From: Halobacillus ihumii
GTDB lineage: Bacteria > Bacillota > Bacilli > Bacillales > Halobacillaceae
DNA length: 64,000 nucleotides
Direction: 5' to 3'
Assembly (NCBI RefSeq): GCF_902726645.1
Contig: NZ_CACVAO010000001.1
Location: forward strand, 3,668,636-3,732,635
This document shows positions 49,940-57,028 of this stretch, one piece after another. A program made the position numbers and the translations under genes. The stretch's first letter is position 1. The number at the start of each line of letters is the position of its first letter. The notes under the pieces are model-generated. The model saw only the letters and a program-made list of their open reading frames with translations. It searched no databases and was not told the DNA's origin.

Positions 49940-50025
49940 TTTGACGTTTAAGGCCCCGACAAGAATACAGCCATGCTGGAGTTATCTTGCATAGTATAGT
50001 AAAAAAGTATAAGTGGTGAGAAAAT

Positions 50026-50466
50026 ATGTGTGATCAACCGTCCTCTTGTCATCAGCCTGTATATGGCTCTCTCTATGGATTATCTAGTAATTTTCTTACA
50101 CCAGTGAACCATAAACCGATTGAATTTGTTACGGCTGGCCCTACTTCTGGAATGGATGCTGATCCCGTAACCAACTCGATAACCGTCAATAGTCCTGGTA
50201 TTTATGAAGTCGAGTTTTCCTTAACGAATAGTGTATCTAATTCAGCAGGCACATTCCTTCGTTACAGCATCGTCATTAATGAAAATATTCAATTCATCGG
50301 GAGTCTATACTTCTCCAATAGTACAACAGCTACCAACTTTTATAACGGTTCGAAAAAAATGTTATTGAATTTAAATAGTAATGATATCATTACTGTTGTA
50401 CCAAATGGCATTGTTGGAAACAATCAATATTTAAACCCAGAGTTAATTGTAAAGAAAATCATTTAA
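50026..50466 (+). CDS. C1q/TNF-like beta-jelly-roll protein (BclA C-terminal domain type)
   Basis: A 146-residue protein with no signal peptide. ATNSITVNSPGIYEVEFSLTN-type strands, then SAGTFLRYSIVINENIQFIG and LNLNSNDIITVVP resemble the trimeric C-terminal domain of exosporium and spore-surface glycoproteins such as BclA. The collagen-like Gly-x-y region is absent; the N-terminus has only a short Cys/Pro-rich segment (MCDQPSSCHQPVYG). A spore-coat role is likely but not shown. GGTGAG precedes the ATG. Confidence 0.7.
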   Translation: MCDQPSSCHQPVYGSLYGLSSNFLTPVNHKPIEFVTAGPTSGMDADPVTNSITVNSPGIYEVEFSLTNSVSNSAGTFLRYSIVINENIQFIGSLYFSNSTTATNFYNGSKKMLLNLNSNDIITVVPNGIVGNNQYLNPELIVKKII

Positions 50467-50545
50467 TTGCCCCTAACCCACACGAGGCTGGGACTAAAGT
50501 GTTTTTATCAAATGAAAATCCGACCTAATTAAAAAACTAAAATTG

Positions 50546-50735
50546 GTGCAGATAACCCTCTACGAAAATATACTTCGCTTTCCGCGGGCGGCTGTTGAGC
50601 CTTCTTGTGCTGACGCACTGCGAGGTCTCATCTAGGCCTTTTCTCCCGCAGGAGTCTCCGTATATTTTCTTCGCTAAAACAGCACTTCGTTCGTCTTTTT
50701 ATTCAAGAGATTTAGTTATGTCCCAGCCTCGTGAT
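50546..50735 (+). repeat. MITE-like intergenic repeat, copy B
   Basis: Second copy of the repeat at 48560-48745, same orientation: inverted ends GAAAATATAC (50564-50573) and GTATATTTTC (50660-50669), again 106 bases. It fills most of the 380-base gap before the acylase gene; nothing else is visible there. Confidence 0.85.
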
Positions 50736-50846
50736 TTTTTTAGTTCCCTGACAGTGATCTATCAATATTTGACAAATTCAGTTGTGTAGTAAACAGAAAG
50801 TTTCGAGTATAATTGAATCAAAAGTCACACAAAAGGGGATGACCAT

Positions 50847-53225
50847 GTGGAAGCTTTAGAAACCACCTATCCAGATAAGAAAAAGATGAAACGGTGGAAA
50901 AGGGTCAGCCTGATTATTGGAATGATCGTCTTGATCCTAATAGTCAGCATATTGATTTTTGTAAACGGTTACATAAACCGAAGTCTTCCTGAGATTTCCG
51001 GGGAAATAAATATCGAAGGGCTCCATGAAAGTGTCAGTGTGACAAGAGATGAACATGGGGTGCCGCATATTAACGCCAGCAATGCCCATGATTTGTTTAT
51101 GGCGCAAGGGTTTGTGCAGGCACAGGATCGATTGTTTCAAATGGAGCTCTCGAGAAGGCAAGCTTCAGGGACGTTAAGTGAAGTGATTGGAGAGGCTACT
51201 ATTGAGCAGGATAAGTATTTCAGAACATTGGGACTTCGGAGAGCGGCTGAAGCTTCGCTGCCTATGTACTCAGAGGAAGCAATGCAAAGTCTTAAAGCGT
51301 TTGCTGAAGGTGTAAATGCTTATATGGAAAAAGCTATCGAGGAAAACAGTCTGCCGCCTGGGTTTGCCTTGATGGGGATTGAACCTGAACCGTGGGATCC
51401 TGTTGATTCATTAACCATTGGCAAGTACATGGCTTTTGATTTGGGTGGTCATTGGGAACGGCAAGCATTTAATTATTATTTACTGAATAAATTCCCTGAA
51501 GCAAAAGCTCTTGAATTATTTCCGACGTATCCCGATGATGCTCCAACGATTTTAAACGAAGCGGAGACGGTCAATGTAGCAGCTAGCTTTAAGGACGCCA
51601 TCATACCGACAGAGTTTAATGGCAGCAACAACTGGGTGCTCAGCGGGGAACGAACGGCTTCAGGTTTTCCGCTGCTAGCTGATGATCCCCACTTAGGTCT
51701 GGCTACACCGTCGATATGGTATCAAATGCACTTACATTCACCGGAATATCAAGTGTCAGGGGTGATCTTTGCCGGAATTCCCGGGATTATCCTTGGTCAT
51801 AACGAGGATATCGCCTGGGGCGTGACGAATGTCGGTCCTGATGTGCAGCAGCTTTATATAGAAAAAAGAAATCCAATACAGCCGAATGAATTTTTGTTTG
51901 AGGGAGAATGGGAGCAAGCTAAAGTCATTTCGGAGCCTATTAAAGTAAAGGGCGAGGAAACAATCGATTATAAAGTCTTGGAGACTCGGCACGGTCCCGT
52001 AATTAGTGAATTTGCTGAGAAAAGCGGGGAAGACGTTGTGATGTCGCTGCGCTGGACGGCACTAGATCCGACTACGGAACTGGAAGCTGTATTAGAAATC
52101 AATCAGGCCAGCAATTGGAAGGAGTTTGAAGCGGGATTGGAGAAATTTCTCGCTCCTGCACAGAACTTTGTTTTTGCTTCTAAAGAAGGCACCATTGCTT
52201 ATAAAGCAAATGGACGAATTCCCATTTATGAAGATGGAGATGATGCTTTGCTGCCGCTAAGAGGATGGGAGCAGGAAGACGAGTGGCAGGAGTATATCCC
52301 ATTTGATGAGCTGCCAACGACTGTTAATCCTGAGAAAGGGTATATTGCGACGGCTAATAATAAAGTGGTTAGTGAGTCGTATCCTTACCATATTAGTCAT
52401 AACTGGGCTCAGCCTTATCGTTATCAGCGGATCGTTGAGATGATCGAGACAAAAGAAGAACATACAATGGACAGTATGAAGGCGATGCAGCTCGACGTAA
52501 AAAACTTACAAGCTGTTGAGTTTTTGCCGTATATGGTAAAAGTGGCAGGTAACGGGGAGGATGAGGCTGAGCAGACAGCCTTAGATTTGCTGAAAAAATG
52601 GGAATATCAAGACCTCCATACTTTACCGCAGCCGCTCATTTTTCACACATGGATGGAAAACATAGAGGCCACGCTTTACAATGAAACGATTCCGAAAGAC
52701 ATGCAGGAACTTTTTCACGGAATGGGGCAAACGACGGATGAATTACTGAGAGAGGTAAGAAATGGCGGAAGCTCGATCTGGATTGAAGAAGCAGGCGGGA
52801 TCGAACGAGCATTGCAGGAGTCTTTAAGTGTGACCATTGATGAATTATCACAGCAATTTGGTGAAAAACCAGAAGAGTGGGCGTGGGGTGAAGCTCATGC
52901 TGTCGAGTTCACCCATCCGCTTTCAAGCATTGCCATCCTGGAGCGGTTTTATAATCCTGGTGATCCTGTTCCTGTCAGCGGCAGTCGTGTGACCGTAAGA
53001 GCGGCCGGTTATAATGACAACGGGATCGTCAACCACGGTGCTTCCTGGCGTTATGTAATTGATTTAGCGAATCCGTCGGAAGCAGACCATGTGGTTGGAC
53101 CAGGGCAATCCGGCCATTTCCGAAGCAAGTGGTATCACGATCAATTGCATGATTGGGTGAACGGTGGATACCATACGACAGATATGAACGATTATACGGG
53201 GGATGTTTTGAAATTAGTCCCATAA
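50847..53225 (+). CDS. Penicillin acylase family hydrolase, membrane-anchored
   Basis: A 792-residue Ntn-hydrolase precursor. An N-terminal TM anchor (residues 19-41) places it outside. The alpha-chain region (EHGVPHINASNAHDLFMAQGFVQAQDR) is followed by the autocleavage site with the nucleophile Ser in FNGSNNWVLSGERT and the conserved DDPHLGL; the AWGVTNVGPD segment and a late Asn-containing ANNKVV complete the fold. It hydrolyses amides such as penicillins or acyl-homoserine lactones; substrate unknown. GTG 50847 is used, with AAGGGGATG upstream. Terminator follows. Confidence 0.92.
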   Translation: MEALETTYPDKKKMKRWKRVSLIIGMIVLILIVSILIFVNGYINRSLPEISGEINIEGLHESVSVTRDEHGVPHINASNAHDLFMAQGFVQAQDRLFQMELSRRQASGTLSEVIGEATIEQDKYFRTLGLRRAAEASLPMYSEEAMQSLKAFAEGVNAYMEKAIEENSLPPGFALMGIEPEPWDPVDSLTIGKYMAFDLGGHWERQAFNYYLLNKFPEAKALELFPTYPDDAPTILNEAETVNVAASFKDAIIPTEFNGSNNWVLSGERTASGFPLLADDPHLGLATPSIWYQMHLHSPEYQVSGVIFAGIPGIILGHNEDIAWGVTNVGPDVQQLYIEKRNPIQPNEFLFEGEWEQAKVISEPIKVKGEETIDYKVLETRHGPVISEFAEKSGEDVVMSLRWTALDPTTELEAVLEINQASNWKEFEAGLEKFLAPAQNFVFASKEGTIAYKANGRIPIYEDGDDALLPLRGWEQEDEWQEYIPFDELPTTVNPEKGYIATANNKVVSESYPYHISHNWAQPYRYQRIVEMIETKEEHTMDSMKAMQLDVKNLQAVEFLPYMVKVAGNGEDEAEQTALDLLKKWEYQDLHTLPQPLIFHTWMENIEATLYNETIPKDMQELFHGMGQTTDELLREVRNGGSSIWIEEAGGIERALQESLSVTIDELSQQFGEKPEEWAWGEAHAVEFTHPLSSIAILERFYNPGDPVPVSGSRVTVRAAGYNDNGIVNHGASWRYVIDLANPSEADHVVGPGQSGHFRSKWYHDQLHDWVNGGYHTTDMNDYTGDVLKLVP

Positions 53226-53234
53226 AGATATAGG

Positions 53235-53271
53235 AAGGTGTTCTCAAACCATGTTTGTGGACGCCTTTTTT
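53235..53271 (+). terminator. Terminator of acylase gene
   Basis: Stem AAGGTGTTC-T-CAAAC with GTTTG-T-GGACGCCTT (G-T pairs), then six Ts. Confidence 0.8.
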
Positions 53272-53322
53272 CGATGATGAATATAAGGTAAATTATGTTA
53301 AAATGGAAAGCGGGGTGTGAAC

Positions 53323-53514
53323 ATGTCTAAGTATGAAACGGATCGTTCTACATCGTTTAACGATGCAACTGAACATAAACAAAAAATAGAAGGGTACCCA
53401 AGTGGCGGAGGCGGACGGATGCCGCTTGTAATCAGGCTGATTGGCTACTTTATCTTTGGCGGGATCTTCTTAATGTTGCTCATAGCTGTAGGTGCAGCAA
53501 TTTTCCTTGAATAA
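53323..53514 (+). CDS. Small single-TM membrane protein
   Basis: A 63-residue protein; ATG 53323 has GGGGTG at 5-6 bases, better than GTG 53317. A hydrophilic N-terminal half with a Gly patch (YPSGGGGRMP) precedes one TM helix (LIGYFIFGGIFLMLLIAVGAAIFL). No family recognised. A second small membrane gene follows after 41 bases. Confidence 0.6.
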   Translation: MSKYETDRSTSFNDATEHKQKIEGYPSGGGGRMPLVIRLIGYFIFGGIFLMLLIAVGAAIFLE

Positions 53515-53555
53515 TCATGAAGTGCTTATTTTAATAAAAAAAGGAATGTGAATGT

Positions 53556-53723
53556 ATGTCGGATTTTATAGTTATTTTTTTCTTAACACTGGTTAGTGTC
53601 GTTGTTATTCATTTTTTCTATTATCGACTTGTTATCAATAAGGGCAGGGTGTTCACCAAAAATAGTGTGGTTGTCTTACTTATTCAAAGCCTCGTCATTA
53701 CGATACTGCTGTCCTGGATGTAA
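53556..53723 (+). CDS. Small two-TM membrane protein (55 residues)
   Basis: ORF MSDFIVIFFLTLVSVVVIHF with second TM VVVLLIQSLVITILLSWM and a basic loop YYRLVINKGRVFTK. AAGG lies 11 bases upstream. It ends 8 bases before the stop of the convergent Rep-like gene. No family recognised; possibly paired with the preceding small membrane gene. Confidence 0.55.
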   Translation: MSDFIVIFFLTLVSVVVIHFFYYRLVINKGRVFTKNSVVVLLIQSLVITILLSWM

Positions 53724-53731
53724 GCCTACTC

Positions 53732-54514
53732 CTAGTCTTCTAACCAGTCGTAATAAAGGTTCGAGCTGTCGGCCATCACTTCTTTGCGAACCGTTTGAGT
53801 AAACATTTGCTTCAATCCACCGTAAAAATATCCGAGGAAATTCTTCTTAATGGTTCCTTCTCGTTTCGCAAAAATCGCTTGCTTGAAGGTTTGATTAATC
53901 TGTTCAACATACCATTCAATCGGGTAGGTAAGATTTACATATTTGTAGGCGAGTAAGGCACTTTTCCATGCTGACAAAATTTCGCTGTGTGATAAAAATG
54001 AACGGGAAACGCTGATAAAGGAGTGTGGAATGTAAGATGGCAGAAAATCAGAATTGACTGTGGTGGTATTATTCTTCTGATCATGTTTGTTCATTACGGG
54101 CTCCGTGTCAGGTGAAGGTTTTTCGATAGGAGTCGTTTCGCGGGGTGTTTCTACTTCGAACTGTTCAGGTTCAGGGAGAGATTCGGTCTCGTCAGTAAGA
54201 AATACAAGGATGTTGACACCGCGCTTACCATTTGGCCGGGTCGTCGGAACGCGTGTAAGTAATCCTTTCTTTACTAGGCAATTAATCGCCCGAATCACTG
54301 TGCTGCGGCTTTTGTTGGTTTTGGTCTGAATGGTTTCCACTTTTGAAAAAGAAACGCCAGGGTACTTAACGGAATGGCGCCATATGTATTTTAGAATCGT
54401 CAGAGTTCCCTCTGATAAAGCTGGTTTATGATGGTACAGGAAGGCTCGGACACGAAGGTCTAATTCTTTTTTTGTCGGAAATGGTTGAAGGCTGCGGAGA
54501 GTTTCTATATTCAT
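53732..54514 (-). CDS. HTH replication-initiator-like protein (plasmid Rep/DnaD-like)
   Basis: A 260-residue protein; start 54514 is set by GAGG 11 bases upstream (ATG 54523 is too close). A winged-helix domain (about residues 20-110: SEGTLTILKYIWRHSVKYPG, TNKSRSTVIRAINCLVKKGLL) with MarR-type wing RPNGKRGVNILVF, a Pro/Glu/Thr-rich linker, and a C-terminal helical domain (EILSAWKSALLAYKYVNLTY, GTIKKNFLGYFYGGLKQMF). The order resembles phage/plasmid replication or DnaD-like initiators in Bacillaceae chromosomes. Three GTGTCA direct repeats lie about 225 bases upstream. Role not established. Confidence 0.7.
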   Translation of the reverse strand: MNIETLRSLQPFPTKKELDLRVRAFLYHHKPALSEGTLTILKYIWRHSVKYPGVSFSKVETIQTKTNKSRSTVIRAINCLVKKGLLTRVPTTRPNGKRGVNILVFLTDETESLPEPEQFEVETPRETTPIEKPSPDTEPVMNKHDQKNNTTTVNSDFLPSYIPHSFISVSRSFLSHSEILSAWKSALLAYKYVNLTYPIEWYVEQINQTFKQAIFAKREGTIKKNFLGYFYGGLKQMFTQTVRKEVMADSSNLYYDWLED

Positions 54515-54737
54515 AGTGATCATGTCCTCTTTTCGATCGGGTTACTTCTATAATCGAATGAGAGGATAGGTTAGGTGTCGTGTTTGATATAAAAATTTTT
54601 AAAAAAATGATGTAGTAGTAGTAGTCGTTCATTATTTATTTCAAATCTTTTTTTATAATCTTTATTTCTTCTTTGTTTCCGATGCGATTATTAACCGAAA
54701 AACCGTATTGTATCAAGGGTTTCTGGAGTTCAGTGCA

Positions 54738-54767
54738 GTGTCATATACCGTGTCATGTGGGGTGTCA
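54738..54767. repeat. Three GTGTCA direct repeats, 12-base spacing
   Basis: GTGTCAT at 54738 and 54750 and GTGTCA at 54762, spaced exactly 12 bases; iteron-like, located upstream of the Rep-like gene on the opposite strand. Nearby (54612-54625) is a short GTA trinucleotide run. No gene in 54515-54798. Confidence 0.7.
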
Positions 54768-54798
54768 GAATTCTTAATCGTTTTTATAAAAAATTAGA

Positions 54799-55197
54799 AT
54801 GAAGGAGGGATTACAAATTGTAGAATGGTATTTAATATCCATATTTTCAATACTGGTTATTCTTCTAAATATGGTAATCGATAAAAAATTACGAAAGAAA
54901 CTGGATATTCAGAAGTCGAAATTCTTTGATCGCTATAAGAGGAAGCATCCTATTCAAACATGGGGGGAGTCTCTTCTCATGATCCTTATGGTGGCAGGGA
55001 CTGGTTACTTTGGCTTCATGAAAGAGGGTTCACTAGATTCAGAAGTCTATTTTCTATTATTCTTCATAGTTTTTGGCAGTTTTCGAGCTGCAATGGAATG
55101 GATGTTTGCACGTGAAAAGAAAGAACATATTTTCACCGTCACTTCAGTTATTTCATGCTTTGCTGTCCTAGTTTTTGTGTTAAGCATTAAGATGTAA
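54799..55197 (+). CDS. DUF4181-like membrane protein
   Basis: A 132-residue protein with four TM segments: YLISIFSILVILLNMVI, SLLMILMVAGTGYFGF, VYFLLFFIVFGSF and TVTSVISCFAVLVFVL, plus a basic loop (KKLRKKLDIQKSKFFDRYKRKH) and the RAAMEWMFAREKKEHIF element of DUF4181. The ATG at 54799 has no ribosome-binding site; AAGGAGGG lies inside the frame 3 bases after it, 7-8 bases before an in-frame ATT (54817) and no canonical start. The true start is therefore unclear. Strong terminator follows. Confidence 0.7.
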   Translation: MKEGLQIVEWYLISIFSILVILLNMVIDKKLRKKLDIQKSKFFDRYKRKHPIQTWGESLLMILMVAGTGYFGFMKEGSLDSEVYFLLFFIVFGSFRAAMEWMFAREKKEHIFTVTSVISCFAVLVFVLSIKM

Positions 55198-55212
55198 TGT
55201 TCTACATAAAAA

Positions 55213-55259
55213 GGAGCCTGTTTGGACCGCAAACTGATCCAAACAGGCTCCGCTTTTTT
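55213..55259. terminator. Bidirectional terminator, DUF4181 / nitroreductase
   Basis: Perfect 14-bp stem GGAGCCTGTTTGGA/TCCAAACAGGCTCC, then GCTTTTTTT; on the other strand followed by TTTTTATG. Confidence 0.92.
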
Positions 55260-55263
55260 TCGG

Positions 55264-56001
55264 CTATCGTTTATTAAATCCTTTCTTCTGCACAAGGTCT
55301 GTTACGTCCATGCGCATCGGTTTCGTAAAACGGCGGATCATTTGTTCAGACCACGTGTCTTTCCTTGTGTTCGTAGAACGAGATTGATAATAGCCGGCAA
55401 TCTCTTGATCAAATGCTGCTACATCTTCTTCATAGGACGGATATTTATTTTCTGCATAAACCGCTGAAATCGGCAGGCGTGGTTTCAGCTCAGGCTTATG
55501 GTCCGGCGTTCCAATGGCCATCCCGAACAAAGGAATGACGTGCTTAGGAAGCTCAAGAATCTCATCTGTTCGTTCCAAGTTATTGCGAATACTTCCGAGG
55601 TAACACATGCCAAGCCCCATAGATTCAGCAGCAATGGCCGCGTTCTGAGCAGCGAGAGCGGCATCGATTGCTGCGACTAAGAAATGCTCACTGTTTTCCA
55701 AGTTCGCAAGAGATGCTTCGTATTGTTCACTCTCAGCCTGGGCAACTGGCCTTTTTAGGTCTGCACAAAAGATTAACAGGTGGCCATTTTGTGTTACGTG
55801 CGGATGGCCGCTAACCTCAGCCAAGGCAGCCTTCTTGTCTGGATCGGTAATCCCTATGATCGTATAAGCCATCATATAGCTTGAGGTCGAAGCTTGCTGG
55901 GCTGCTTTAATAATCGTATGGATTTGCTCGTCTGTTAATTTTTTATCGGTAAATTTACGAATGCTGCGGTGGTTTAATAACGTTTCAATGGTTTCATTCA
56001 T
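55264..56001 (-). CDS. nfrA: NADPH-dependent nitroreductase / FMN reductase (NfrA-type)
   Basis: A 245-residue flavoprotein: LLNHRSIRKFTDKKL, AAQQASTSSYMM, AAESMGLGMCYLGSIRNN and LFGMAIGTPDHKPELKPRLP match oxygen-insensitive NADPH nitroreductases (NfsA/NfrA group), with the C-terminal STNTRKDTWSEQM arm of the NADPH site. It reduces nitroaromatics, FMN or quinones in the cytosol. GGAGGA precedes the ATG. It ends at the shared terminator; monocistronic. Confidence 0.93.
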   Translation of the reverse strand: MNETIETLLNHRSIRKFTDKKLTDEQIHTIIKAAQQASTSSYMMAYTIIGITDPDKKAALAEVSGHPHVTQNGHLLIFCADLKRPVAQAESEQYEASLANLENSEHFLVAAIDAALAAQNAAIAAESMGLGMCYLGSIRNNLERTDEILELPKHVIPLFGMAIGTPDHKPELKPRLPISAVYAENKYPSYEEDVAAFDQEIAGYYQSRSTNTRKDTWSEQMIRRFTKPMRMDVTDLVQKKGFNKR

Positions 56002-56153
56002 TCGACTTCCTCCAGTAATATGTGATCATGAAAAAAGGATAACATAGGAAGTTATGAATTGCTGTATTTATGCATCTACATTGAACGATAGAGGGATTCA
56101 CCACACATATGTCGAAAGAATAAAGAACATACAGTATGGGATGGTGAACTCTT

Positions 56154-56504
56154 TTGACAAATATTTATAATTTTGATTTTTACAAGGTGAGAAAAGAAGT
56201 AAAAGGAGTCACCAAAAAGAGGACGACGGTGTATGAGATTTACTTGTCCACCGTGAAATTTGTTCATAAGCATGGAAAAGGTTCATATCATAACAATGCG
56301 GAGTACTTGACCACTCAAACGAATATGCGAAAGTTTTTCAATGGAGATGAGTCGGCTCTGTCGCGTGTGCTTGAGGATCTTATGAATTACTGGGAAATCG
56401 GTGGAGACAATGGAGAAAAACTGATGAGGACAGCAGTGTTTGAGGAGTTTCCCACCCTCGGTCATGTATGCACCTTTATCGAAAGCAGGGTGAAAGATTC
56501 GTAA
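56154..56504 (+). CDS. Hypothetical protein (116 residues)
   Basis: A charged alpha/beta protein from TTG 56154 (weak ribosome-binding site GGTGA). Segments: FYKVRKEVKGVTKKRTTVYE and YLTTQTNMRKFFNGDESALSR. No signal, TM or motif recognised. Codon use looks real and there is no overlapping alternative, but the start is uncertain. Confidence 0.5.
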   Translation: MTNIYNFDFYKVRKEVKGVTKKRTTVYEIYLSTVKFVHKHGKGSYHNNAEYLTTQTNMRKFFNGDESALSRVLEDLMNYWEIGGDNGEKLMRTAVFEEFPTLGHVCTFIESRVKDS

Positions 56505-56513
56505 GACTACATA

Positions 56514-56765
56514 TTATAGCCTTACAACCTCTTTTGTTTTCTTTTTGTTAATGGCACCCATGTAAAACTCAACAATTCCGATGGCAAACATAAATGGGCC
56601 AAAGCTGTGGGCGAAGAATGGACTGATTACCAGATGGAGTATGCCGGCAATGAGCAGCATTCGGTATGATTTTTGTTTGAACGCCAGATAAGCACCGAGC
56701 AAGCTGACGACAAAGACTACTAACAGAATTGGTGAAAGCCAGGCAAGTTCTTGCATCCAAGCCAT
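56514..56765 (-). CDS. Small membrane protein (83 residues)
   Basis: Start at 56765 (MAWMQELAWL) with AGGAGG 8 bases upstream. Three TM segments: LSPILLVVFVVSLLGAYLAF, MLLIAGILHLVISPFF, GPFMFAIGIVEFYMGA; basic C-terminus. No family recognised. Confidence 0.65.
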   Translation of the reverse strand: MAWMQELAWLSPILLVVFVVSLLGAYLAFKQKSYRMLLIAGILHLVISPFFAHSFGPFMFAIGIVEFYMGAINKKKTKEVVRL

Positions 56766-57028
56766 ATATAGCACCTCCTATTCATAAGTTAATTGAGGAT
56801 AGTTTCATAATATTACCACTTGCGGGCAGCGCCTTTCAACAGCGAAAAACGTCTAGTTTTGCTAGATCATCGAAGCGATTTATTATAGAAGAAAGCGGCC
56901 AGTTTCTCATGCTTTTTATTTAGAACGGATTTGGTATAATGAGTCTAGGGAAATATGAAGAATGATGTCAAAAGACACCTTTTTTAAAAAATGAATAAGA
57001 GATTATAAGCAGAAATAAGGGGGAGAAC

